Assembly: GCF_001953955.1 (NCBI RefSeq) | Contig: NZ_CP019300.1 | Location: 1,426,001 to 1,490,000 of the forward strand | Origin: Prevotella intermedia ATCC 25611 = DSM 20706 | GTDB taxonomy: Bacteria > Bacteroidota > Bacteroidia > Bacteroidales > Bacteroidaceae | Reading direction: 5' to 3' | DNA length: 64,000 nt | Part shown: positions 8,352-16,694 of the stretch, in pieces | Position numbering within the stretch: the stretch's first letter is position 1 | How the letters are laid out: every line of letters starts with the position of its first letter | Made by a program: the position numbers and the translations under genes | Notes under the pieces: model-generated | Database searches by the model: none | Seen by the model: the letters and a program-made list of their open reading frames with translations, nothing else | What the model was told of the DNA's origin: nothing

Positions 8352-9233
8352 ATGAACATATTAGTAACAGGCGCAAACGGTATGTTGGGCAACACCATTC
8401 AGTTGGTGGCAAGACAGAGCAAAGACAACTATATCTTTACAGATGTATGCGAGGGTTATCAGAAACTTGATATTACAAACCTTGAAGACATAGGTAAAAC
8501 TGTGAAAGAACACAATATAGAATGTATTATAAACTGTGCCGCGTGGACAAATGTAGATGCTGCTGAAACTGCTGGCGATATTGTGGAAACCTTAAATGCT
8601 ACAGCTCCCGAGAACCTTGCAAAGGCTATGAAGGAGGTAAACGGATTGTTGGTTCACGTCAGTACGGACTATGTCTTCGGCGGAGACCCTTATAACACGC
8701 CGTGCAAAGAAGACCAAAAAGGCACACCAACAGGTGTTTACGGATTGACAAAGCTACACGGAGAAGAGAAAATACAAGCTATTGGGGGCAAATATATCAT
8801 TATAAGAACAGCTTGGCTTTATGGAGAATTTGGCAAAAACTTTGTAAAGACAATGATGAATCTTACTGCTACGAAGCCCGAACTAAAGGTTGTGTTCGAC
8901 CAATGTGGCACGCCAACATATGCAGTAGACTTGGCTAATGCCATTTTTGATATTGTTGAGAACAGGAAGTACGAAGGCAATACAGGCATTTACCACTTTT
9001 CGAACGAGGGAGTTTGCAGCTGGTACGACTTCGCAAAGAAGATTGCAGAACTCGCTGGCAACACTGCTTGCAACATTCAGCCATGCCACAGCGACGAGTT
9101 CCCCTCGCCTGTAAAACGCCCTGCTTATTCGGTTTTCGATAAAACAAAGATTAAAGAAACGTTTGGCGCAAATGTTCCATATTGGGCAGACAGCTTGAAG
9201 AAGTGCATGGAGAACCTGATGAAAGAAGTATAA
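8352..9233 (+). CDS. rfbD: dTDP-4-dehydrorhamnose reductase
   Basis: The 293-residue short-chain reductase starts at ATG 8352 ([13 protein letters not shown], Rossmann GxxGxxG at 7-13). The STDYVF motif is at 104-109 and the catalytic Tyr/Lys pair is Y130-x3-K134. It catalyses the last step of dTDP-L-rhamnose synthesis, reducing dTDP-4-keto-rhamnose with NAD(P)H for surface polysaccharide. The other rml genes are not nearby; Bacteroidetes often place rfbD beside prfC, as here (41 nt gap). Confidence 0.92.
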   Translation: MNILVTGANGMLGNTIQLVARQSKDNYIFTDVCEGYQKLDITNLEDIGKTVKEHNIECIINCAAWTNVDAAETAGDIVETLNATAPENLAKAMKEVNGLLVHVSTDYVFGGDPYNTPCKEDQKGTPTGVYGLTKLHGEEKIQAIGGKYIIIRTAWLYGEFGKNFVKTMMNLTATKPELKVVFDQCGTPTYAVDLANAIFDIVENRKYEGNTGIYHFSNEGVCSWYDFAKKIAELAGNTACNIQPCHSDEFPSPVKRPAYSVFDKTKIKETFGANVPYWADSLKKCMENLMKEV

Positions 9234-9274
9234 AAACGAGTTTTCGCTCGAAAAAGACAACGAACAATATTCTT

Positions 9275-10843
9275 ATGAACGAAATAGAACGCAGAAGAAC
9301 CTTTGCCATTATTTCTCACCCAGACGCTGGTAAGACGACACTTACCGAGAAGTTCCTTTTATTTGGTGGGCAAATTCAAGTGGCAGGGGCTGTTAAAAGC
9401 AACAAGATAAAGAAGACTGCAACGTCTGACTGGATGGATATTGAGAAACAACGTGGTATCTCGGTTTCCACGTCGGTTATGGAGTTCGACTATGAAGGCT
9501 ATAAGGTGAACATCTTAGACACCCCTGGACACCAAGACTTTGCAGAAGATACATACCGCACACTCACTGCCGTGGACTCGGCAATCATTGTTGTAGACTC
9601 GGCAAAAGGTGTGGAAACGCAGACCCGAAAACTAATGGAGGTGTGTCGTATGCGCAATACACCAGTTATCATCTTCATCAATAAGATGGACCGTGAAGGG
9701 CGCGACCCATTTGAATTACTCGACGAATTGGAAGAAGAACTGCAAATTGGTGTGCGTCCGCTTTCGTGGCCGATTGGTCAAGGTCAGCGTTTCAAGGGCG
9801 TCTATAATATCTTCGAGCAAAACTTGAACCTATTTACACCAAACAAGCAGCGTGTTACCGAAACGGTAGAAGTGAAGCTGGACGACGAAGAACTCGCAAC
9901 CCGTGTGGGCAACGACTTTGCCGAACAGCTGCGTGCCGACCTTGAATTGGTTGATGGAGTTTATCCCGAATTTGATGTTGATACATATCGTGCCGCCGAA
10001 GTAGCACCTGTATTCTTCGGTTCAGCTTTAAATAACTTTGGTGTACAAGAGCTTCTTAACTGCTTCGTTCGCATAGCACCGAGTCCGAAACCTACGATGG
10101 CAGAGGAACGAATGGTAGAACCCGAAGAAAAGAAGTTCAGTGGGTTCATCTTTAAAATTACGGCAAACATCGACCCCAACCACCGCAGTTGTATTGCTTT
10201 CTGCAAAGTTTGCTCAGGAAGATTTGAGCGCAATCAGCCCTATCTCCACGTCAGAAACGGTAAGACACTTCGGTTTTCGTCGCCAACGCAGTTTATGGCA
10301 CAGCGCAAAAGCACGGTCGATGAAGCCTATCCAGGTGATATTGTAGGTTTGCCTGATACGGGAGGTGTATTTAAAATTGGCGATACGCTGACAGAAGGAG
10401 AGGATTTGCACTTCCGTGGACTACCAAGTTTCTCGCCAGAACTATTCAAATATATTGAAAACGACGACCCAATGAAGGCTAAACAATTCCAAAAAGGATT
10501 GGAACAGCTTATGAACGAAGGTGTGGCACAGCTATTTGTCAATCAGTTTAACAATCGTCGTATAGTTGGAACAGTAGGACAACTTCAGTTTGAAGTTATT
10601 CAATATCGCTTGGAACACGAATACAACGCCAAGTGCCGTTGGGAACCTGTCCATCTGCACAAAGCCTGTTGGATTGAAGCTGAAGACTCAACAGCACTTG
10701 AAAGTTTCAAAAAGCGCAAGTACCAGTATATGGCAAAAGATATTGAAGGGCGAGATGTTTTCCTTGCCGACTCTGGCTATATGCTCAGTATGGCACAGCA
10801 AGACTTTGAAGAAATTAAATTCCACTTCACCAGCGAATTTTAA
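9275..10843 (+). CDS. prfC: Peptide chain release factor 3
   Basis: The 522-residue translational GTPase has the P-loop HPDAGKTT at 15-22, the DTPGHQDF and NKMD nucleotide-binding motifs, and an RF3-type C-terminal region. RF3 recycles RF1/RF2 from the ribosome after peptide release. The start at ATG 9275 ([15 protein letters not shown]) is chosen over a frame extending back into rfbD, since it matches the family N-terminus. It is the last gene of the plus-strand run. Confidence 0.95.
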   Translation: MNEIERRRTFAIISHPDAGKTTLTEKFLLFGGQIQVAGAVKSNKIKKTATSDWMDIEKQRGISVSTSVMEFDYEGYKVNILDTPGHQDFAEDTYRTLTAVDSAIIVVDSAKGVETQTRKLMEVCRMRNTPVIIFINKMDREGRDPFELLDELEEELQIGVRPLSWPIGQGQRFKGVYNIFEQNLNLFTPNKQRVTETVEVKLDDEELATRVGNDFAEQLRADLELVDGVYPEFDVDTYRAAEVAPVFFGSALNNFGVQELLNCFVRIAPSPKPTMAEERMVEPEEKKFSGFIFKITANIDPNHRSCIAFCKVCSGRFERNQPYLHVRNGKTLRFSSPTQFMAQRKSTVDEAYPGDIVGLPDTGGVFKIGDTLTEGEDLHFRGLPSFSPELFKYIENDDPMKAKQFQKGLEQLMNEGVAQLFVNQFNNRRIVGTVGQLQFEVIQYRLEHEYNAKCRWEPVHLHKACWIEAEDSTALESFKKRKYQYMAKDIEGRDVFLADSGYMLSMAQQDFEEIKFHFTSEF

Positions 10844-10934
10844 AAGAACGTGAGTTTGATATAAAATAATGAAGCGTGGCAGTATGTTGAGGTATGCCTG
10901 ACGGTTAAAAGAAATCATTGAAATTTATTTTTAA

Positions 10935-11123
10935 TTTTGTAAAGATAATTCCTCTAAAAAGTGATAAATGCACTTTGGCGTTGTGAAAGCGGCTCTTTTA
11001 CAACGCAAAACCTACGCTTTTACCGTGCAAAACCTACGCTTTTGCAATGCAAAACAATAGGTTTTATAACACGTTGATAAAGAACAAGTTAAACGATAGT
11101 TATTACTGCGAAAAGTTTTTACA
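10935..11123 (+). repeat. Modular palindromic intergenic repeat, copy 2
   Basis: It has the same outer ends as copy 1. Slots 2 and 3 both carry the CCTACGCTTTT word, in place of the CCTACG + GCCGC combination of most copies. It occupies most of the 10844-11260 gap; no gene was seen there. Confidence 0.8.
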
Positions 11124-11260
11124 TCAGTATGGCCTTTTTTCGCCTATAAAACAAGTTATCACCACCTTGTTCTTACGGCTTCAAAAAACAGAGTGAGCGA
11201 GTGAAACTCAAAACGAACGTTAAATATTTTATAAGCAAGCTGCAATCAAGTATTTTTTTA

Positions 11261-11268
11261 TAACTTTG
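11261..11268 (+). promoter_or_regulatory. -7 box upstream of porin operon
   Basis: TAACTTTG, 132 nt before the ATG at 11400. No matching TTTG was found at 19-21 nt upstream. Confidence 0.35.
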
Positions 11269-11399
11269 CTTTATAAATTATTTGTTATAACAATTAAATA
11301 GGTACTCTTTTAAATAGGCATTCTTTGCGTCTATCATTTCTTCGTGCACAACAAGCAAGACAGAAGTTAGTGGCAAAGAATAGTATAAATACAGGTATT

Positions 11400-11639
11400 A
11401 TGACAGAGGAAAACGGAAATAGCTTGGCACGTCCACCCCATCGTAGACGCCCACTAAGAGAAAATAAAAACAAAGTTTCAGCACTCCGCCAATGGCTCAA
11501 TATCATCTTTATGGTAGGGGCTGTAATTGGTGTGATTTTATATTTTGCCTTAGCAGACCAGACAATTGGAATTATCATTATATTAATTTCAATGGTATTT
11601 AAATTCACCGAAGCAGCACTTCGATTATTCCGTCAATGA
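11400..11639 (+). CDS. Small two-helix membrane protein
   Basis: The 79-residue protein has a basic N-terminus (RPPHRRRPLRENKNK) followed by two hydrophobic segments at about 32-50 and 53-70. The start is the ATG at 11400; an upstream TTG gives no family-like N-terminus. Its stop overlaps the porin start (ATGA at 11636-11639), so the two are probably translationally coupled. Small proteins of this type are common before the Bacteroidetes putative-porin gene. Function is unknown. Confidence 0.75.
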   Translation: MTEENGNSLARPPHRRRPLRENKNKVSALRQWLNIIFMVGAVIGVILYFALADQTIGIIIILISMVFKFTEAALRLFRQ

Positions 11640-14011
11640 AGCGACACATATATCTGATTATAAATTTGTTAATCATCTCTTTACTTGCTAACGCACAAAG
11701 CTTTAATAGAGTTTCAAGAGATGGCACATCTACGTCTAATGGTTTTCAAGGAAACAGAAGTCTTGGAGTATCAGATTCCATACAGAGCCAACACAAAGAA
11801 ATACCACGTGGCTTGAAAGTATGGACAATTGATGAGCGTTTTGGCGATAGAACAGCAGCACAGCCCGACACGGTGTCTGAACTGTTTATGAACACTTTCT
11901 TTAATACGGGCTTACGGGGAGAATATAATTCATTGGGAAATTTAGGTTCACCTCGCCAAAACCGTATTTTCATAGACAGAGCTGAACCTTCAGAATTTAT
12001 CTTTCTGGCACCATACGACAAGTTTATCGTAAAACCGTCCAAGTTCCATTTCACATCTACCCTATCTCCTATAACCAACTTATCATACAGTACGGCGGGT
12101 GACAGAACAGACGGAGAAGACCAGTTCAAGGCATTGTTTGCGATTAATGCAGGCAAGAAGTGGGGATTTGGATTCAAGTTCGACTATCTTTATGGCCGTG
12201 GGTATTATAGCAATCAAAACACTTCGCACATTAATTACTCGTTTTGGGGCACTTATACAGGCGAAAAGTATCAAGCAAACTTTCTTTCTTCGCTCAACCA
12301 TCAAAAGGTTTCTGAAAATGGAGGTATAGCTAACGATGCATACATCACCCACCCCGAAATATTCAACGAATCGTTTAATACAAACGAAATACCGACAATT
12401 CTTTCAAAAAACTGGAATAGAAACGACAATCAGCACATCTTTTTCAACCACAGATACAGCTTGGGCTTTTATAGAAAAGTGCCTATGACAAAGGAAGAAA
12501 TAGAGGCAAAGAAGTTTGCCATAAGGTCGATGCAAAGCCAGGAAGAAGATAAGGCACGCAGGAAGGCTATGGAAGAAGCCAAGCAAAATGGTGAAGAGTT
12601 TGACGAAGAAGAATTTAACAAACGCCAAAAGGCGAAAGGTAGACCCGATAATGCAAAAGTAATCGACAAAAATCCAACTTCAAACGCTTTGGCAACGAAT
12701 GGCGAACAACGCGATTCCATCAATATTGACCGCTTGGAAGAGAAGCAAATAGCTGCCAGCGATGCTGCCAATGAATGGATAAAAGACGAATATGTGCCTG
12801 TAACAAGTTTTATTCATACGGCTCGTTTCGATAATTTCAGAAGAATTTATCAAGCCTACGATACGCCAAATTCATTCTATGCAAACAACTATTACTATAA
12901 CAATGCAACGGCAAGCGACTCTATTTACGACCAAACCAAACATTGGGCGTTGAAGAATACCTTTGCCATCGCACTGTTGGAAGGATTTAACAAGTGGGCA
13001 AAAACAGGATTAAAGGCGTTTGTTTCTCACGAACTGCGCCACTACGAGCTACCTATGCTGCTCACAACAACCACAACTCCAGCGGCCAATCCATTGTTTG
13101 GAGGATATGAAAAAATAAATAAAAACGATATTTCTGTGGGTGGACAGCTACTAAAAGCAAACGGAAAAACCTTACATTACAATATAAATGCTGAAGCGTG
13201 GGTAGCAGGCGACAGAGCAGGACAACTACACATAGACGGAAATGCAGACCTTAACTTCCCGCTATTGGGCGACACCGTGCAGTTTGCTGCTACGGCATTT
13301 CTTCATCGCACAGCTCCCACGTTCTATATGAACACATTCCGTTCGCGCCATTTCTGGTGGGACAACAACCTTGACCAGCAAATTCACTCTCGGTTGTTAG
13401 GTGCATTTACGTTGAAAAAGACAAGGACAAAGCTGTGTGTAGGATACGATGTATTAAAGAACTACACTTACTTTGGCTTGCAAAACGAACGTGTGGCAAA
13501 CGGTAATGATTATCTTGTAAAAAACAATCAAGTAAACGTAAGGCAACATAGCGGTGCCATTAGTTTGCTTACACTTCAATTGCAGCAAGACTTTAAATTA
13601 GGAATAATGAATTGGCAAAACCTAATTACGTTCCAAAAGTCGAGCAACGAAACTGTCCTCCCTACTCCAATGCTCAACATTTACAGCAATCTGTTCATCA
13701 GATTCAAAATTGCTAAGGTGTTAGACTGCGACTTTGGTGTCGATGGCAGATACTTTACGAAGTATTATGCACCCGAATACATTCCGGGAATGGGCTCATT
13801 TGGGATACAAGAAACTGAAGCAAGCAGAACAGAGGTGGGCAACTACCCCATTATCAATGCCTATGCAAACTTTAAGTTACAGCGCACGCGCTTCTTCATA
13901 ATGATGTCGCACATCAATAGTGGCGATGGTGGCAACTACTTCTTCACGCCCCACTATCCGCTCAATCAGCGAGTTTTACGATTAGGAATAAGTTGGGACT
14001 TCTTCAATTAA
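11636..14011 (+). CDS. Putative outer-membrane porin (Porin_10 family)
   Basis: The 791-residue protein has a signal peptide ending LLANAQ and then long alternating beta segments rich in aromatic and asparagine residues, ending in LRLGISWDFFN (an aromatic outer-membrane C-terminus). A charged, coiled segment around 290-380 (KEEIEAKKFAIRSMQSQEED, RKAMEEAKQNGEEFDEEEFN) interrupts the barrel and probably extends into the periplasm or outside. The overall pattern matches the Bacteroidetes putative porin family. It is followed by menA after 12 nt. The transported substrate is unknown. Confidence 0.8.
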   Translation: MKRHIYLIINLLIISLLANAQSFNRVSRDGTSTSNGFQGNRSLGVSDSIQSQHKEIPRGLKVWTIDERFGDRTAAQPDTVSELFMNTFFNTGLRGEYNSLGNLGSPRQNRIFIDRAEPSEFIFLAPYDKFIVKPSKFHFTSTLSPITNLSYSTAGDRTDGEDQFKALFAINAGKKWGFGFKFDYLYGRGYYSNQNTSHINYSFWGTYTGEKYQANFLSSLNHQKVSENGGIANDAYITHPEIFNESFNTNEIPTILSKNWNRNDNQHIFFNHRYSLGFYRKVPMTKEEIEAKKFAIRSMQSQEEDKARRKAMEEAKQNGEEFDEEEFNKRQKAKGRPDNAKVIDKNPTSNALATNGEQRDSINIDRLEEKQIAASDAANEWIKDEYVPVTSFIHTARFDNFRRIYQAYDTPNSFYANNYYYNNATASDSIYDQTKHWALKNTFAIALLEGFNKWAKTGLKAFVSHELRHYELPMLLTTTTTPAANPLFGGYEKINKNDISVGGQLLKANGKTLHYNINAEAWVAGDRAGQLHIDGNADLNFPLLGDTVQFAATAFLHRTAPTFYMNTFRSRHFWWDNNLDQQIHSRLLGAFTLKKTRTKLCVGYDVLKNYTYFGLQNERVANGNDYLVKNNQVNVRQHSGAISLLTLQLQQDFKLGIMNWQNLITFQKSSNETVLPTPMLNIYSNLFIRFKIAKVLDCDFGVDGRYFTKYYAPEYIPGMGSFGIQETEASRTEVGNYPIINAYANFKLQRTRFFIMMSHINSGDGGNYFFTPHYPLNQRVLRLGISWDFFN

Positions 14012-14023
14012 CAAGTTGGATAT

Positions 14024-14980
14024 ATGGCGGAAAAGAAAGATATACTATCAAGAATGGAAACAGACGTCAAGGTAAATTCGCTTAACGCTTGGATTCTTGC
14101 TGCACGTCCCAAGACACTTACAGGAGCCAGTGTCCCCATTATGATAGGTATAGCTTTTGCTTTTACTGATGTTGGTTGGCAGCATTTTCAGGCTCTTCCC
14201 GCTATTCTATGTATCTTGTTTGCGTTTATTATGCAAATAGATGCCAACTTCGTAAACGATTATTTCGACTGTTTGAAAGGAAACGACGATAGCGAAACTC
14301 GCCTTGGACCTCGACGTGCTTGCAGCGAAGGTTGGATAACCCTACCTGCAATGCGAAAGGGACTTATCGTTACGACTCTTTTGGCTTGCCTTGTTGGCTT
14401 GCCGCTTATTTACTATGGCGGTTGGGAAATGATTATCATCGGACTGCTTTGCATTGCATTTTGCTTTCTTTACACAACAAAGCTATCGTATTTAGGCTTA
14501 GGCGACCTGCTCGTACTTGTTTTTTTTGGCATTATACCAGTTTGTCTAACCTATTACGTGATATTGCCCAAAGGTGTTCAAACCGTTACGTGTCAAGTAT
14601 TTACTGCTTCTGTTGCCTGCGGCTTAATAATAGACACCTTACTCGTTGTGAACAATTATCGCGACCGTGATAATGATAAGCAAGCCAACAAATACACACT
14701 CATCGTGCGCATTGGCGAGAAGAAAGCCGAGCAACTCTATCTTTGGTTAGGCATACTGGGCGTATGGCTTATGGCAATAGTCTTCTTTTTTGCCAACAAC
14801 ACAATGAACATACTCAGCATTTCCTTGCTATTTTTCTATCTTTTACTCCACACAAGGACGTGGAAAGATATGAAAAGAATAAAGTATGGCAAAGAGTTGA
14901 ACAAGGTTTTGGGGCTGACTGCTCGCAATATGTTCGTTTACGGACTCTTAACAACAATAGGAATACTTCTGACAAAGTGA
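14024..14980 (+). CDS. menA: 1,4-dihydroxy-2-naphthoate polyprenyltransferase
   Basis: The 318-residue UbiA-family integral membrane prenyltransferase has about nine helices. The first Asp-rich motif is NDYFDCLKGNDD and the second is NNYRDRDNDKQANK. It attaches the polyprenyl chain to DHNA to make demethylmenaquinone. Menaquinone serves anaerobic fumarate and nitrite respiration; NrfH, encoded at about 51 kb, oxidises menaquinol. It is co-directional with the porin and HD genes, with gaps of 12 and 9 nt. Confidence 0.92.
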   Translation: MAEKKDILSRMETDVKVNSLNAWILAARPKTLTGASVPIMIGIAFAFTDVGWQHFQALPAILCILFAFIMQIDANFVNDYFDCLKGNDDSETRLGPRRACSEGWITLPAMRKGLIVTTLLACLVGLPLIYYGGWEMIIIGLLCIAFCFLYTTKLSYLGLGDLLVLVFFGIIPVCLTYYVILPKGVQTVTCQVFTASVACGLIIDTLLVVNNYRDRDNDKQANKYTLIVRIGEKKAEQLYLWLGILGVWLMAIVFFFANNTMNILSISLLFFYLLLHTRTWKDMKRIKYGKELNKVLGLTARNMFVYGLLTTIGILLTK

Positions 14981-14989
14981 TTTAAAACG

Positions 14990-15643
14990 ATGGAAAACAG
15001 AGTTGATTTAGACCTTATGGAATTTGTAGAACAACAAATTCTCCCACGATACAACGCCTTTGGAAAGTCGCATGGAATTGGGCATGTGCAGCGAGTAATC
15101 AAGAATGCACTTGCTCTTGTGCCCGCAACAGGTGCCGATTCCAATATGGTGTATGTGTCGGCAGCTTATCACGACCTTGGTATGGAAGGGCCTCGGGCTG
15201 TTCACCACATAACGAGCGGAAAGATTCTGACAGCCGACGCAAGGCTGAAAAAATGGTTTTCGCCAGAACAAATACGCATCATGAAAGAAGCCGTAGAAGA
15301 CCATCGTGCCAGCAGTTCGCGTGTTCCACGCAGCATTTACGGAAAGATTGTTGCCGAAGCCGACCGAGAATTAGACCCCGAGATTGTTTTTTCGCGCACT
15401 GTTCTGTACGGATTAGAGAACTATCCAAAGAAGAACAAAGAAGAACAATGGAAGCGTTTCTACAATCACATCAGCGAAAAGTATGGCAGAATGGGCTACA
15501 TACGTTTATGGATTGCAAACTCGCCCAATGCTAAAAAGTTAGAATACATACGTGAACTCTTGGGGCAACAAGCCGAACTAAGGAAGATTTTCGATAATTT
15601 ATATAACGACATATTTAAAAAGTCGGAACAGAAAGAGGTATAG
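14990..15643 (+). CDS. HD-domain phosphohydrolase
   Basis: The 217-residue protein has metal-binding H32 (GHVQRV), H61-D62 in AAYHDLGM, and a later HR in EDHRASSSR, as in the HD superfamily. This type hydrolyses phosphate esters, often nucleotides or signalling nucleotides. No other domain is present. It lies 9 nt after menA and 43 nt before guanine deaminase. The substrate is unknown. Confidence 0.82.
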   Translation: MENRVDLDLMEFVEQQILPRYNAFGKSHGIGHVQRVIKNALALVPATGADSNMVYVSAAYHDLGMEGPRAVHHITSGKILTADARLKKWFSPEQIRIMKEAVEDHRASSSRVPRSIYGKIVAEADRELDPEIVFSRTVLYGLENYPKKNKEEQWKRFYNHISEKYGRMGYIRLWIANSPNAKKLEYIRELLGQQAELRKIFDNLYNDIFKKSEQKEV

Positions 15644-15686
15644 AAAATAATCTGACCGACCTGAATTTATAAAGAAGAAAAAAACA

Positions 15687-16154
15687 ATGACAAACGAAGA
15701 ACTAATGCGCAGAGCCATTGAGCTGTCAGAGAATAGCGTGCGAAATGGCGGCGGTCCTTTCGGAGCCGTAATTGCTAAAGACGGCAAAATTGTAGCGGAA
15801 GGAAGCAACAAAGTAACTATTGACAACGACCCTACTGCCCATGCGGAAGTTTGCACCATACGCAACGCATGCCAAAAGTTGGGCACATTCGACCTTTCTG
15901 GTTGTGTAATCTACACCTCGTGCGAACCTTGTCCAATGTGTTTCGGGGCTATTTATTGGGCGCACCTTGATAAAATCTACTACGCCAACGACCGTAAAGA
16001 TGCAGGAAAAATTGGTTTCGACGACGATTTCATCTATGAAGAAATAGCCCTTGAGCCACAATATCGCAAAAAGCCTTCCGAAATATTGCTTCGCAACGAG
16101 GCCATCAACGCCTTCAAGATGTGGACTTTGAAAGACGACAAGAACGAATATTAA
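15687..16154 (+). CDS. guaD: Guanine deaminase
   Basis: The 155-residue CDA-fold zinc deaminase has H52-A-E54 and PCPMC at 81-85, giving ligands H52, C82 and C85 and the catalytic Glu54. Length and the segments GGPFGAVIAKDG, GFDDDFIYEEI and AFKMW match the short bacterial guanine deaminases (B. subtilis GuaD type) better than TadA. It converts guanine to xanthine. Confidence 0.88.
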   Translation: MTNEELMRRAIELSENSVRNGGGPFGAVIAKDGKIVAEGSNKVTIDNDPTAHAEVCTIRNACQKLGTFDLSGCVIYTSCEPCPMCFGAIYWAHLDKIYYANDRKDAGKIGFDDDFIYEEIALEPQYRKKPSEILLRNEAINAFKMWTLKDDKNEY

Positions 16155-16320
16155 CGAAAGAATCTGTCTTTGGCGGATAAAAACACCTAACTATAATAAT
16201 CGTCAAATAGTCTGCTCACCTACTTTTTGAATATGCTTATAATCAAAAAAGATGAAGTATCTCAGGCAAATTATTACCCCGAACTAACGTTGGTTCATGG
16301 CGAAAAGAAAGCAACAAAGG

Positions 16321-16507
16321 TGTAAATATTTTTCACAAGAGAAACTATTACATAACTATCTATACATCAACGCATTACAAAACCTATTGTTTTGCATTCC
16401 AAAAGCGTAGGTTTTACACGATAAAAGCGGCTGTTTTGCGATGCAAAACAGCCGCTTTCGCAACGCCAAAGCACAGTTATCATTTTTTAACGGAATTATT
16501 TTTACAG
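16321..16507 (-). repeat. Modular palindromic intergenic repeat, copy 3
   Basis: Reverse orientation. Here slot 2 carries the GCCGC word and slot 3 the CCTACG word, the opposite of most copies, so slot 1 now pairs directly with slot 2 (AAAGCGGCTGTTTTGC with GCAAAACAGCCGCTTT across a 2-nt loop). Confidence 0.82.
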
Positions 16508-16694
16508 ATTTAAATGAAAGAACTCTCACTGTTTTATTAAAAGAGGGGCTTGCTGAAAGAACCTACAAGATTGCTTGCTCAACCTACTTTCTTGTACCGA
16601 ACTAACATTAGCTGAAAGGGTTTAAGAGTCTTTTCCAATTCCCTTAAACACCTCTTTAATTATGTACATTCGTACTTACAACTACCTTTAGTAT
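16508..16694. other. Gene-free stretch after repeat copy 3
   Basis: With 16155-16320 this completes the region between guaD and the uvrA stop. Only a near-repeated CCGAACTAAC word (about 16278 and 16596) was noticed; no gene or clear terminator was seen. Confidence 0.4.
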
